The notes: generated by a model from the sequence alone, not told the origin. Positions 25,305-35,244 are shown, counted from the stretch's first letter. The stretch: 62,892 nt of DNA from Romboutsia maritimum (GCF_002251085.2 NZ_NOJZ02000014.1:1-62892), one strand, 5' to 3'. Numbers and translations: made by a program.

Positions 25305-26069
25305 TTGGTCAATTTAATTAAATTAGAAATAAAGAAAGTATTAAAACCAGTCATTGCAACATTAATAATTACAACGATATTGTTTTTGGCTATTGTGATA
25401 AACATGGGAAATTATTATTATGTACAAAATAATTTTGAGTTTTGGAAGGTATCAATTGATTATATAGCTATAATATTCCCAATTTTAGTTGTATGCCCTA
25501 CTTGTTGGGTTATGTATTATGAAAGAAAAAATAATTTTTTACTCTATACATTTCCGAGAGTATCTAAAAAAGACTATATACTTTCAAAATGGATTGTTTG
25601 TATATTAAGTGCATTTTTAATTATATTTATACCTATGCTTATAGGTGGATTAGTATCATTATCCTTTTTACATAATATTCATCCACCGGCATCTTATGAG
25701 CCTCCTTTTTATACAAATTTATTTATGCCTGATTTTCTAATAAATCATACTTATTTATACGTATTTATTCATTGTTTATGGGATGGATTTTTAGCAATGA
25801 TTGTAGCTACTATTGGATTTGTATTATCCCTTTACCTAGACAATATATTTGTAATTCTTACAGGACCTTTTATTTATGTTATTCTAGATAATTTTACAAT
25901 GGCTACTTTAGGCTTTCATAAACAAAGATTAATTGCGTCGTTTTATATTAATTGTATGACTGATACTAATATATTTAATTTATTAGTTGGGCCAAATATA
26001 GCTCTTTTATTTATAATAGTATTTTTAATAATTTTTAAATTTAAAAAAATAAAAGTGTATAACTTGTAG
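25305..26069 (+). CDS. ABC-2 type permease subunit
   Basis: 254 residues. The TTG at 25305 is ten bases after AAGGAG; the GTG at 25296 overlaps that site and is less likely. Six predicted membrane helices, no ATPase motif. YERKNNFLLYTFPRVSKKDYILSKW near residue 80 (a cytoplasmic loop, given in overlapping short form KKDYILSKW) is typical of permeases of lantibiotic-immunity-like or peptide ABC transporters. It is followed by another permease and an ATPase in one operon. Confidence 0.7.
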   Translation: MVNLIKLEIKKVLKPVIATLIITTILFLAIVINMGNYYYVQNNFEFWKVSIDYIAIIFPILVVCPTCWVMYYERKNNFLLYTFPRVSKKDYILSKWIVCILSAFLIIFIPMLIGGLVSLSFLHNIHPPASYEPPFYTNLFMPDFLINHTYLYVFIHCLWDGFLAMIVATIGFVLSLYLDNIFVILTGPFIYVILDNFTMATLGFHKQRLIASFYINCMTDTNIFNLLVGPNIALLFIIVFLIIFKFKKIKVYNL

Positions 26070-26077
26070 GTGATATT

Positions 26078-27622
26078 ATGAATTCTTTATATAAATTAGA
26101 AATGAATAAATTGTTATCTAAAAAATTAATATTTTTATGGTTAGTTTTGATTATTTGTAATCTTGATGCTAGAATAAATGGCACTTTATCTTCACAACAA
26201 TTTATAGTAGATGCCTTATCTAACTATTTCTATATAATAAATTTTATGATACCTATGTTTTTATTAATGTTTATTTCAAGCTTAGATGATGATAATGAGT
26301 ATATATTAATTAGAAGTAAAAACTATTGGAACTACTTTAAATCAAAGATATATGCTTATGGTACATTTTCTATAGTATTTGTTTTATCGCAAGCTTTAAT
26401 AATAGCGATTATGTCTATAGGACTACAAAGTAATAATAGTTTTGAAGGTATAAATCCTACGGTATATAAAATTCTAGATTTTTTTTCCAATAAATTTTCT
26501 ACTCCAAGTAATCTTATTTTGTATATAACTTCTTATATGATTTTAGGATTTTTTATGATTAGCTTAGTTATATGTACTATAAATAATTTTTTTAGTAAAA
26601 AAACAGCCATAAAGATAATTATATTTATTTATTTACTTTCTTTTAGTAGCATTAAAATATTAAGCTTAAAGTTTATATCTTTTTTAATTATTAATACTTA
26701 TATAATTTTTTATCATGGTTTTATTTTTGGTTTTGAAATTAAAATAAATTTAGTAATAGAAATTTTATTTATTTTAATTTTTTGTAAAATAAATAAAGAT
26801 TACTGGAATAAAGATATTAGCTTAAATATAAATAATATTACTATTAGTAATATTATTAAAAATACTTCAAAAAGCTCAGGGGTTTATAGATATCATAATA
26901 AGTCTTTATTTAGTAAGTACAATATATTATCTATTGTATTTGTATTATTAATAATGAGTATGTGGAAACTAGTATCATCAAATGATAATCTATCTATTAA
27001 TAAATACCTATTAAATGTTTTTTCGGGCTCTTCGATTGGAGAATTTAATCCACTTATTATATTGGAGATGCTAGTATTCAACTTAACACCTATATACTTA
27101 TTAAGTGTATTCATTGAGCAGGAATGCAATGATAGAACTATATTTCTAAACATAAGATTAAAGACCAGCTTAGCATGGTTTAAATCTATTATAAAAGTTT
27201 CATTCAAATATATATTAATATATACAGTATTAAGTATATTGATACCTATTTGTATAAGTATATTGCTTGGTCTAAGTCCAGAAACTGATTTATATAGATT
27301 GATTTTCACAATATTTAGTATCAAATTGCTGAATATAATATTTGAATTCCTTATTTTATTTTTAATTTATAGTTTTACCAATAATATAACTATGTCATTT
27401 TTTAGTTTAATAATATTTAATCTCATTAGTATAATTCCATTTGAATTTATTTATTACATACCTTTTGGTATTTCAAGCTTGTGTAGATATCAATTTATAT
27501 TAAATAACTACGGAATAAATTATGGCCTCAATTTAAAAAATGTACTTTTAGAATTATCAATATTAATTGCTATAATACTTATTTATCTAAATTCAAGACA
27601 TAAAAAATTAATAGTTAAGTAA
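26078..27622 (+). CDS. ABC-2 type permease, large subunit
   Basis: 514 residues, ATG after TAGGTGAT, eight bases after the first permease. It has about 12 hydrophobic segments in two sets of six, separated near residue 260 by a polar loop, so it looks like a fused double permease. The N-terminus YKLEMNKLLSKKLIFLWL matches the start of ABC-2 permeases. With the neighbours it forms a three-gene transporter, probably for a peptide. No precursor peptide or sensor kinase is nearby. Confidence 0.65.
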   Translation: MNSLYKLEMNKLLSKKLIFLWLVLIICNLDARINGTLSSQQFIVDALSNYFYIINFMIPMFLLMFISSLDDDNEYILIRSKNYWNYFKSKIYAYGTFSIVFVLSQALIIAIMSIGLQSNNSFEGINPTVYKILDFFSNKFSTPSNLILYITSYMILGFFMISLVICTINNFFSKKTAIKIIIFIYLLSFSSIKILSLKFISFLIINTYIIFYHGFIFGFEIKINLVIEILFILIFCKINKDYWNKDISLNINNITISNIIKNTSKSSGVYRYHNKSLFSKYNILSIVFVLLIMSMWKLVSSNDNLSINKYLLNVFSGSSIGEFNPLIILEMLVFNLTPIYLLSVFIEQECNDRTIFLNIRLKTSLAWFKSIIKVSFKYILIYTVLSILIPICISILLGLSPETDLYRLIFTIFSIKLLNIIFEFLILFLIYSFTNNITMSFFSLIIFNLISIIPFEFIYYIPFGISSLCRYQFILNNYGINYGLNLKNVLLELSILIAIILIYLNSRHKKLIVK

Positions 27623-27643
27623 ATTTAAGGGGAGTGAATTAAT

Positions 27644-28321
27644 ATGAATGCTGCAATAAAGTTAGAACATATAACTAAGTCATACAATGGGATGGCCATT
27701 TTGGATGATATAAATTTAGAAATAAGTAAAGGAAAAACTACCGGTATTATAGGAGCTAATGGGAGTGGGAAATCAGTCTTATTTAAAGTGATTTGTGGAT
27801 TTATATCTCCTGATAATGGAAACACATATATAAGGGGATTAAAGCTAGGTGAAAAAATAGATTTTCCTGAAAATGTAGGTGTTTTTATTAATGAACCAGG
27901 GTATATAAGTATATTTGATGGTTTTCAAAACTTAAAATTTTTAGCTGATATAAATAAAAAAATAGACAATGAAAAAATAAAAATTACTATGGAAAGTGTT
28001 GGCTTGAATCCAGACAATAAAGCAAAAGTTAAGGATTATTCTCTTGGCATGAAACAAAAGTTAGGAATTGCTCAAGCTATAATGGAAGATCAAGATATTT
28101 TAGTTTTAGATGAGCCTTTTAATGCCTTAGATTATAATACTTATAAAGATATAAAAAATATAATAAAATCCCTTAAAGATGAAGGTCGAACTATATTGTT
28201 AACAAGCCATAACTTTGAGGATATAGAACAACTTTGTGATAGTATTTATATAATTGAAAATGCTCAATTACAACTTGTATCATCTGAAATTATTGATAAG
28301 TATAGACATAGAAGTAGATAA
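27644..28321 (+). CDS. ABC transporter ATP-binding protein
   Basis: 225 residues, ATG after GGGGAGTG. Walker A GANGSGKSV near residue 38, signature YSLGMKQKLGIAQA near 128, Walker B ILVLDEPFNALD near 150, switch His in LLTSHNFEDIEQL near 185. It energises the permeases encoded immediately upstream. Overall it resembles the ATPases of bacitracin or lantibiotic export/immunity systems. Confidence 0.85.
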   Translation: MNAAIKLEHITKSYNGMAILDDINLEISKGKTTGIIGANGSGKSVLFKVICGFISPDNGNTYIRGLKLGEKIDFPENVGVFINEPGYISIFDGFQNLKFLADINKKIDNEKIKITMESVGLNPDNKAKVKDYSLGMKQKLGIAQAIMEDQDILVLDEPFNALDYNTYKDIKNIIKSLKDEGRTILLTSHNFEDIEQLCDSIYIIENAQLQLVSSEIIDKYRHRSR

Positions 28322-28456
28322 CTAATATTTTTTTATCAAATGAAGTATAGCCAAAACACGGTACTAAAATCCCTAGAAGGTAACTTGAGATTCTATTTTA
28401 ATAGAATGATAGTAAATGATTCTACAGTTAAATTCTATGTAAGAAATGATAAAATA

Positions 28457-28497
28457 AAAAACCACTTTTCTATGCTAAATAGAAAGTGGTTTTTTTG
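28457..28497 (+). terminator. Terminator of the ABC-2 operon
   Basis: AAAACCACTTTTCTAT and ATAGAAAGTGGTTTT pair, followed by TTTT. The ~135 bases between the ATPase stop and this hairpin contain an open frame without a ribosome binding site, not called as a gene. Confidence 0.8.
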
Positions 28498-28538
28498 TTT
28501 AAACTTAAGTTCAAAAAATTCTAAGTAGCATTATATAA

Positions 28539-28703
28539 AAGCACACTCTACCTCTAGTCGAGGATTATGGGGTTCCTACAGGAATTGCTTTTATAGAATA
28601 AGTAACAGTAGCATCTTCAATGCTTATATATAGGTTTGGAAGTTTTATAACTCCATTTATAATAGGCAGATTTTATGTGGTTGTAAATAAAAATAATTGT
28701 TAA
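28539..28703 (+). pseudogene. C-terminal remnant of a YbhN/MprF-type flippase-like membrane protein
   Basis: In one frame the region reads EDYGVPTGIAFIE, a stop, then VTVASSMLIYRFGSFITPF and IIGRF. This matches the end of flippase-like (lysylphosphatidylglycerol synthetase TM region / YbhN) proteins, where a 'GVPxGxA' helix is followed by 'LYRxxSFxxPxxxG'. An internal stop and the missing N-terminus make it a dead fragment. No other coding sequence was seen in 28322-28787. Confidence 0.5.
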
Positions 28704-28787
28704 GCTGGTAATTTTTACAATAATAATGTTATAGTATAATTTGTGAATTTATTTTTACAATAAAAAACATTATAAGGGGGAGCATCA

Positions 28788-29852
28788 TTGAAGTTTAACA
28801 AAATATTTAAAATTGGATTGATAATAATTTCAATAATACTTTTGATTTTAATAGTATATGTACTATTTATGATTATTACGGATTATAAGCCTAAAAGTGA
28901 GGTAAATATAGTAAATGAAAATAATCAATCTAATAAAATTAACAAAAATGAGGAGATATCTCTAACAACTTTTAACACAGGATATTGTGGTACAGATAAG
29001 GATGTAGATTTCTTTATGGATGGAGGAACTATGTCTAGAGCAATAAGCAAAGAAAGAGTAAATGAAAATGTAAATGGAATAATTAATATTATGGATAAGT
29101 TAAATTCGGATATTTATTTTTTACAAGAAGTAGATAAAAGTGCGACAAGAAGCTTTAAAGTAAATCAGTATGAAGCTTATCAAAATAAGTTTAAAGAATA
29201 TGGATGTATGTTTGCTATAAATTATAAAGTACCGTGGGTTCCTGTTCCATTAAGTAAACCTCATGGAAAGGTATTGGCAGGAATTACGACTATGTCAAAA
29301 TACAATGTAGCAAATACAGTAAGATATGATTTACCAGGAAAAGAAAATTTTATACACCAACTTGCTGATTTAGATAGATGTATGATGGTTAGTAGAATAT
29401 CTGTTGAAGATGAACGTGAGTTAGTTTTAATAAATGCACATTTATCTGCATATGACAAGGGTGGAAAAATAAGAGTCCAACAATTAGGATTTGTAAAAGA
29501 GTTTTTAAATAAAGAATATAAAAAAGGAAATTATGTGATTTTAGGCGGAGATTTTAATCAACAATTGCCAGGAACAGATTATAATTTATTTAAAACAACA
29601 CAAGAAAAACCAGGTTGGCTACAAGATATACCAAAAGATTTCAATCTAAAAGGATTTAACTGGGCAGTAGACAAAGAAGTTCCTACATGCCGTACTTTGG
29701 ATATATCTTATAAAGAAGGTGAAAATTTATTATCGGTAATAGACGGATTTTTAGTTTCTGATAACATAGAAATATCAAAAGTTAAAGGAAGTAATTTTAA
29801 TTTTAAATATACAGACCATAATCCTGTAACGATAAGATTTAAACTAAAGTAG
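28788..29852 (+). CDS. Membrane-anchored endonuclease/exonuclease/phosphatase family protein
   Basis: 354 residues from TTG after GGGGGAG. Residues ~8-32 form one membrane anchor, so the catalytic domain is outside the cytoplasmic membrane. EEP-family motifs: SLTTFNTGYCG near 65, DIYFLQEVDKSA near 110 (metal-binding Glu), NAHLSAYDKGG near 215, LGGDFNQQLPG near 250, and YTDHNPV at the end (catalytic His). The family includes nucleases and sphingomyelinase/inositol phosphatases, and the substrate cannot be read from sequence. Confidence 0.8.
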   Translation: MKFNKIFKIGLIIISIILLILIVYVLFMIITDYKPKSEVNIVNENNQSNKINKNEEISLTTFNTGYCGTDKDVDFFMDGGTMSRAISKERVNENVNGIINIMDKLNSDIYFLQEVDKSATRSFKVNQYEAYQNKFKEYGCMFAINYKVPWVPVPLSKPHGKVLAGITTMSKYNVANTVRYDLPGKENFIHQLADLDRCMMVSRISVEDERELVLINAHLSAYDKGGKIRVQQLGFVKEFLNKEYKKGNYVILGGDFNQQLPGTDYNLFKTTQEKPGWLQDIPKDFNLKGFNWAVDKEVPTCRTLDISYKEGENLLSVIDGFLVSDNIEISKVKGSNFNFKYTDHNPVTIRFKLK

Positions 29853-29916
29853 CTAATATATGATTTAGTAAATAAAAAAGACATAATGTTATAGTAAGGG
29901 AAGAAAGGGAATATTT

Positions 29917-30855
29917 ATGGATGATATTTTAAAAAATATAGGACTTATTTGTGTTATAGGTATAGTTATTTTTTTAGGGGTTACAGTTGTTATCCCTATA
30001 GTATTACCAATTGTGTTTATATTGGGATTAGTATTTTTAGTTGGAGTTGGAATTGGTATTAAAGATGAAATTAAAAATAAAAAATTTGGGCACTATAATA
30101 ATCATAATTCAAAGGCTAATTGTATATGTCCATATTGCAAAGTAAGTTATAATGCAGATGATGGATTTTATGTATGTGATTGTGGCAAAAAATTTAGAAA
30201 AGTTGGAAATGAGATATATAAGGAAGAAGATACTGTTGATGATATTATGCAAGATTTTGTAAAGTTAACGGCTTATATATCAAAAGCAGACGGTGTAGTT
30301 ACTAAAAACGAAGTAGAGAGTTTAAGAAGTATATTAAAAAATGATTTTGAACTTTCAAGTAGTAAGATAATGTGGTGTGCTAATGTTTTTAACGAAACAA
30401 AACAATATAATTATGACAATAAAATAGTTAAAGAATTAAATGATATTATAGATACACTGTGTGATGGAGATGTAGATATAAAAAAAACTATTTTGTACAA
30501 TTGTATTAAAATAAGCAAAGTAGATGGTGAACAAAGTTCCAAACAAAAATCAATACTAGAAGATATAATGTATATATTTAGAATATCAAGAACTGAATAT
30601 GAAAGATTTAATTCAAGTTTTGAATATGAGAAAAGTCAATCAAAATCATTGGATGAATACTATAAAATACTAGATGTAGATACAGATGTTACATTAGAGG
30701 AGTTAAAAAAGGCTTATAAAAAACTTATGAAAAAATATCATCCAGATTTACATCAAAGTAAGGGATTATCAGATGAAGAAATGAAAAAAATACATGAAAA
30801 GACTATAGAAATAAAAGAAGCATATGAATTTTTAAAAGAAAAATTAGATTCTTAG
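29917..30855 (+). CDS. Membrane protein with zinc ribbon, TerB-like and DnaJ domains
   Basis: 312 residues. A hydrophobic segment (~8-48) is followed by a CPYC...CDCGKKF zinc ribbon (~65-92). A helical TerB/DjlA-like domain (~105-220, with two copies of a 'SKADGVVTKNEVESLR' / 'SKVDGEQSSKQKSIL' motif) comes next, and a C-terminal J domain (~240-312: DEYYKILDVD, then the HPD motif in KKYHPDLH). The architecture resembles DjlA, a membrane-anchored co-chaperone. It presumably recruits DnaK to the membrane. Confidence 0.8.
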   Translation: MDDILKNIGLICVIGIVIFLGVTVVIPIVLPIVFILGLVFLVGVGIGIKDEIKNKKFGHYNNHNSKANCICPYCKVSYNADDGFYVCDCGKKFRKVGNEIYKEEDTVDDIMQDFVKLTAYISKADGVVTKNEVESLRSILKNDFELSSSKIMWCANVFNETKQYNYDNKIVKELNDIIDTLCDGDVDIKKTILYNCIKISKVDGEQSSKQKSILEDIMYIFRISRTEYERFNSSFEYEKSQSKSLDEYYKILDVDTDVTLEELKKAYKKLMKKYHPDLHQSKGLSDEEMKKIHEKTIEIKEAYEFLKEKLDS

Positions 30856-30862
30856 TAAATAT

Positions 30863-30900
30863 AAAGTTGTCCAAAATTAAATTTTAGGACAACTTTTTTT
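30863..30900 (+). terminator. Rho-independent terminator
   Basis: AAAGTTGTCC and GGACAACTTT pair, extended by AAAATT/AATTTT, followed by TTTTT. Confidence 0.85.
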
Positions 30901-30957
30901 GATGATGCTAAATAAAATAATTATTTAGATTTTACTCAATTATATAAATATATGCAA

Positions 30958-31356
30958 TTAATCTGTAACTTCTTGAATTTCAAGAATTCCCATTGGACAG
31001 GCATCTACGCAGATACCACATGCAATACATTTAGATGGAGTAGGCTTGTCTTCAACTTTTGCAATAATACCTTTTGGACAGGCATCTACGCAAGTAAGAC
31101 ATCCAGTACATAGTTTTTTGTTTATCATATATACGCCTTTAGCATTTTGTTTGATAGCACCTTCAGGACATTTTTTAGCACATACACCACATTGATTACA
31201 CGCCTTTACATTTAAAGAATTATCTTTTTTAACATCAATTCTAATACATGGAGTATCAAAATTATTATACATTTTGTAAAATGCTTCAGAACAAGCTATT
31301 TCACAAGAAAGACATGCTTGACATTGAGATCTGTCTGTAACAACTAATTTTTTCAT
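30958..31356 (-). CDS. Polyferredoxin-like 4Fe-4S electron transfer protein
   Basis: 132 residues, ATG after AGGGGGAAT. Four cysteine clusters can be read in order: CQACLSCEIAC, CNQCGVCAKKCPEG, CTGCLTCVDACPKG and CIACGICVDACPMG, enough for up to four [4Fe-4S] clusters. The first cluster and the overall length resemble HycB/CooF/DmsB-type iron-sulfur subunits. It stands alone with no adjacent catalytic subunit, so the partner oxidoreductase is unknown. The 312 bases between it and the next gene show no recognisable element beyond promoter-like AT-rich DNA. Confidence 0.85.
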   Translation of the reverse strand: MKKLVVTDRSQCQACLSCEIACSEAFYKMYNNFDTPCIRIDVKKDNSLNVKACNQCGVCAKKCPEGAIKQNAKGVYMINKKLCTGCLTCVDACPKGIIAKVEDKPTPSKCIACGICVDACPMGILEIQEVTD

Positions 31357-31668
31357 TTTCTATTCCCCCTAAAATCTAAGATAAAAATATTTTTACTGTA
31401 AAATCCCCGTTGATAATTTAAGTGTAGAGTATTGTAGAGGCAAACGCAATTAAAAGTAATAAAAACAATATTTGCTAGAAAAATCAAACTTTATTTTTTG
31501 AATTTTATGTATAAATATGATAAGAATTAATATAGTAAATTACAAAAATTAAATAAAAATAGGAATTTTGAAAAAATAAAAGATAATTTGTAAATAAAAG
31601 AAGGAAATAGTATTTAATAATAGAATTTAATTAATTAAAATAATATATAGTCAAGGGGGATATAAAAC

Positions 31669-32769
31669 ATGCCACAAAAAATAAAATATCCATTAATAGA
31701 AATAAATATTAATAAAATCTATGAAAATACAAAAACCTTAGTAAATATATGTGAGAAACAGGGGATAAATATAACAGGAGTAATAAAAGGGGTAAATGCA
31801 CAACCTACAATTGTTGAACAAATGGTAAAAGGGGGTTGTAAATATATCTCTAGTTCTAGAATAGAACAATTGATAGATTTAAAAAACAATGGTTTAAATA
31901 AAGCAAATATGCTAATACGAATTCCGATGCTAACTGAAATAGAAGACTTAGTACAATACGTAGATATTAGTTTAAATTCAGAAATAGAGATAATAAATAA
32001 AATAGAAGAAGAGTGTAAAAAACAAAATAAAGAACATAAAGTAGTTATTATGATGGATTTGGGAGATTTAAGAGAAGGATTTATAGATGAGAAAGAATTA
32101 ATAGACGTTTGTTTATATATAGAAAATAAATTAAAATATGTAAAACTTTATGGAATAGGAACAAATTTAAGTTGCTATGGATCAATAAAGCCAACATATG
32201 ATAATTTAAGTAAACTATGTGATGTTGCTTGTAAAATAGAAGATAAAATACATAGAGAGTTAGATATAATATCAGGAGGAGCTACAACTACATTACCTCT
32301 GGTATTAGAAGGTAGAATTCCAAAAAAAATAAATAATCTGAGGGTAGGAGAAGCTATATTAGTTGGCCAGGATTTACCATATTATTGGGGCCATGATTTA
32401 GATAATATGTATTCAGATACTGTAATATTAAAAGCAGAAATTATAGAAATTAAAAATAAGCCATCACAACCAATTGGTGAGATGTACGTAGATGCATTTG
32501 GGAATAAACCGTCATTTGAGGATAGAGGAACAAGAAAAAGAGCTATATTAGGCGTAGGTAAACAAGATTTTGTTTCACATGATAGTTTAATACCATTAGC
32601 AAGTGGTATTGAAATTTTGGGTAGCAGTAGTGACCATTTAATAATAGATATAGAAGATAGTGATAAAGAATATAAATTAGGAGATATAATTTGTTTTAAA
32701 TTATTCTATGGAAATGTTCTTTATTTAACAGCATGTGATTATATAAATAAGGTGTTTATTTATGAATAA
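31669..32769 (+). CDS. Alanine/ornithine racemase family PLP enzyme
   Basis: 366 residues, ATG after AAGGGGG. Fold type III PLP enzyme: the Schiff-base lysine lies in GVIKGVNAQP near residue 40, ISSSRIEQL near 63, and a C-terminal beta domain contains GEMYVDAFGNKPSF. The sequence resembles the YhfX/ornithine racemase group known from Clostridium sticklandii ornithine fermentation. No other ornithine degradation genes are adjacent, so substrate (ornithine, alanine or other) remains an inference. Confidence 0.75.
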   Translation: MPQKIKYPLIEININKIYENTKTLVNICEKQGINITGVIKGVNAQPTIVEQMVKGGCKYISSSRIEQLIDLKNNGLNKANMLIRIPMLTEIEDLVQYVDISLNSEIEIINKIEEECKKQNKEHKVVIMMDLGDLREGFIDEKELIDVCLYIENKLKYVKLYGIGTNLSCYGSIKPTYDNLSKLCDVACKIEDKIHRELDIISGGATTTLPLVLEGRIPKKINNLRVGEAILVGQDLPYYWGHDLDNMYSDTVILKAEIIEIKNKPSQPIGEMYVDAFGNKPSFEDRGTRKRAILGVGKQDFVSHDSLIPLASGIEILGSSSDHLIIDIEDSDKEYKLGDIICFKLFYGNVLYLTACDYINKVFIYE

Positions 32770-32798
32770 TATTTAATACTTATATTTAGAAAATAAAT

Positions 32799-32846
32799 AA
32801 AGTCTCAAAATGTATTTTGATTTAAAAATACCTTTTGAGACTTTTT
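32799..32846 (+). terminator. Rho-independent terminator
   Basis: AAAGTCTCAAAA pairs with TTTTGAGACTTTTT, with additional pairing TATTTT/AAAAATA inside. Confidence 0.85.
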
Positions 32847-32922
32847 GATTTTTATAAAAATTAAATGTTTTTATCCTTATCATATTGACAAAAATAAATT
32901 TATAAAAACACTGTAAAAAAAC

Positions 32923-32951
32923 TTGATACTATACTATATATAGTATAGAAT
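32923..32951 (+). promoter_or_regulatory. nrdDG promoter
   Basis: TTGATA (32923-32928) and TAGAAT (32946-32951) are separated by exactly 17 bases, each one mismatch from the sigma-A consensus. The whole spacer is filled by the first NrdR-type palindrome. Confidence 0.65.
32931..32946. promoter_or_regulatory. NrdR box 1
   Basis: ATACTATATATAGTAT, the core of a 20-bp perfect palindrome (32929-32948), fits the ribonucleotide reductase repressor motif acaCTATATaTAGTgt in its central part. It sits in the promoter spacer. Confidence 0.7.
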
Positions 32952-32962
32952 AGACAAGGTGT

Positions 32963-32978
32963 TACTACATATAGTATT
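32963..32978. promoter_or_regulatory. NrdR box 2
   Basis: TACTACATATAGTATT resembles box 1 and is 32 bases away centre to centre, the three-helical-turn spacing typical of paired NrdR boxes. Confidence 0.7.
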
Positions 32979-33114
32979 TATATTCCTTGTACAAGGTATA
33001 TAAAACTTGAAAAGTCAATACTTTTCGCAGAAATAAATTAGATTTATTTTTGCAAAATTTGATACAACTTTATGTAATATAATACATTAAAGAAGTAGAC
33101 AAAAGGAGAGTTTT

Positions 33115-35244
33115 ATGGATAGTAAATTAAATATAATTAAAAGAGATGGTAGTATTGTTGAATTTGATAAAGAAAAAATAGAAAGTGCAATACTAAAGGC
33201 GATGAAGTATGGTAGTGGAATATATGAAGAAGATGTAGCTAAAAAAATAGCAACTGAAATAGAAAATAATTGTCACGAAAAATTGACTTCACCAACAGTA
33301 TATAAAGTAGAAGATATGGTATATCAAAAACTAATTAATTATAAAAAAGAATTAACTGCTAAAGCTTATGAAGGTTATAGAGCAGTTCAATCATTTAAGA
33401 GAGAGACTAATACAACAGATGATAGTATATTAGGTTTGCTTGATAAAACAAATGAAGATGTTTTAAATGAAAATTCTAATAAAAATGGTCTACTTGCTTC
33501 AACGCAAAGGGATTTAGTAGCAGGAGAAGTATCGAAAGATATAGCAAGAAGAAAATTAATCCCTGCACATATTGTACATGCACATGATGAAGGTGTTCTT
33601 CATTACCATGATATGGATTATGCTATGCAACCAATTCATAACTGTATGCTTATAAATTTAGAAGATATGCTTAGTAATGGAACAGTAATTAATAATAAAT
33701 TAGTAGAACCACCTAAATCATTTGGAACAGTTTGTACTATAGTAACTCAAATAATAGCTCAAATTGCAAGTGGTCAATATGGTGGTAATTCTATAACTAT
33801 AAAACATATCGCTCCTTTTTTAAGGGTTTCATATGATAAATATTTAAATAAATATAAGGAAAGATATTCTGAAAATATGTCTCATGAATTAGCAGAAGAA
33901 AGAATGAAGGAAGAGCTAAAATCAGGAATACAGACGATAAGATATCAATTATCTACATTACACACAAGTAATGGTCAAGCTCCTTTTTCAACTATATATT
34001 TAGAAATTGAAGAAGGACATGAATATGAAAAAGAAATGGCATTAATTTGTGAAGAAATGATACATCAGAGATTAGAGGGAATGAAGAATTATAGGGGTCA
34101 AGAAATAGGTGAGGAGTTCCCTAAATTAGTATATTTACTTGATGAACATAATTGTTTAGAGGGTGGTAAATATGATTATATTACAAGGCTAGCTGCAAAA
34201 TGTAATACTAAAAGATTAGTTCCAGATTATCAAAGTGCAAAGATAATGAGAAAAAATTATGAAGGCGAAGCCTTCCCACCAATGGGTTGTAGGTCTCATT
34301 TAAGCCCTTGGAAAGATGAAAATGGTGATTACAAGTGGTATGGAAGATTTAATCAAGGTGTAATTAGTTTAAATTTAGTACAAGTGGCATTAACAGCAAA
34401 TAAAAATATGGATAAATTCTGGCAAATACTAGATGAAAGATTAGATCTTTGTAAAGAAGCATTAATGGTAAGACATAATCTTTTACTAGGAACAACATCA
34501 GATGTATCTCCAATTCACTGGCAACATGGAGGTATAGCAAGACTTAAAAAAGGTGAAAAAATAGATTCTTTATTAAAGGATGGATATTCAACACTATCTT
34601 TAGGTTATGTAGGAATATATGAAATGACGCAGGCAATGCTTGGAATTTCTCATACAACTAAAGAAGGAGAAGATTTTGCCTTAGAAGTTATGCATTATTT
34701 AAATGAAAAATGTAAAGAATGGAAAGAAGATACAGGACTTGGATTTGGGTTATATGGAACTCCAGGAGAAAGTTTAACTTCAAGATTCTGTAGAATAGAT
34801 AAGCAAAAATTTGGAGAAATAAAAAATGTAACAGATAGAATGTATTATACAAATTCATATCATGTACATGTTTCAGAAGAGATAGATGCTTTTGAAAAAC
34901 TTAAATTTGAAAGTCAATTCCATGACATTAGTTTAGGTGGATGTATAAGTTATATAGAAGTTCCTGATATGAGTAAAAACTTACCTGCTGTGGAACAAAT
35001 AATTAATTTTATTTACCATAATATACAATATGCTGAAATTAATACTAAGCCAGATGTATGTTTTAAGTGCGATTACACAGGAGAAATAAAACTTGATGAA
35101 AATCTAGAGTGGTATTGTCCTAACTGTGGAAATAGAAATAAGGATGAAATGCAAGTTATGAGAAGAACATGTGGATATATAGGATCTAATATGTGGGGTA
35201 AAGGACGTACTCAAGAAATAGGAGAAAGAGTACTACATCTATAA
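33115..35244 (+). CDS. nrdD: Anaerobic (class III) ribonucleoside-triphosphate reductase
   Basis: 709 residues, ATG after AAAGGAGAG. An N-terminal ATP-cone (IIKRDGSIVEFDKEKIESAI) provides allosteric control. The C-terminus holds a four-cysteine zinc site (CFKCDYTGEI ... CPNCGN) and the glycyl-radical segment RRTCGYIGSNMWGKG with Gly687. It makes deoxyribonucleotides without oxygen after activation by the NrdG encoded next. Regulation by the two upstream NrdR boxes is predicted. Confidence 0.95.
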   Translation: MDSKLNIIKRDGSIVEFDKEKIESAILKAMKYGSGIYEEDVAKKIATEIENNCHEKLTSPTVYKVEDMVYQKLINYKKELTAKAYEGYRAVQSFKRETNTTDDSILGLLDKTNEDVLNENSNKNGLLASTQRDLVAGEVSKDIARRKLIPAHIVHAHDEGVLHYHDMDYAMQPIHNCMLINLEDMLSNGTVINNKLVEPPKSFGTVCTIVTQIIAQIASGQYGGNSITIKHIAPFLRVSYDKYLNKYKERYSENMSHELAEERMKEELKSGIQTIRYQLSTLHTSNGQAPFSTIYLEIEEGHEYEKEMALICEEMIHQRLEGMKNYRGQEIGEEFPKLVYLLDEHNCLEGGKYDYITRLAAKCNTKRLVPDYQSAKIMRKNYEGEAFPPMGCRSHLSPWKDENGDYKWYGRFNQGVISLNLVQVALTANKNMDKFWQILDERLDLCKEALMVRHNLLLGTTSDVSPIHWQHGGIARLKKGEKIDSLLKDGYSTLSLGYVGIYEMTQAMLGISHTTKEGEDFALEVMHYLNEKCKEWKEDTGLGFGLYGTPGESLTSRFCRIDKQKFGEIKNVTDRMYYTNSYHVHVSEEIDAFEKLKFESQFHDISLGGCISYIEVPDMSKNLPAVEQIINFIYHNIQYAEINTKPDVCFKCDYTGEIKLDENLEWYCPNCGNRNKDEMQVMRRTCGYIGSNMWGKGRTQEIGERVLHL

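Noticed and set aside
28340..28528. 62-codon frame after the ABC ATPase gene
   Set aside because: No ribosome binding site, composition unlike the neighbours, and its end runs through a strong terminator hairpin.
31357..31668. Possible leader RNA between the polyferredoxin and racemase genes
   Set aside because: No conserved riboswitch or strong hairpin could be recognised; treated as promoter DNA.
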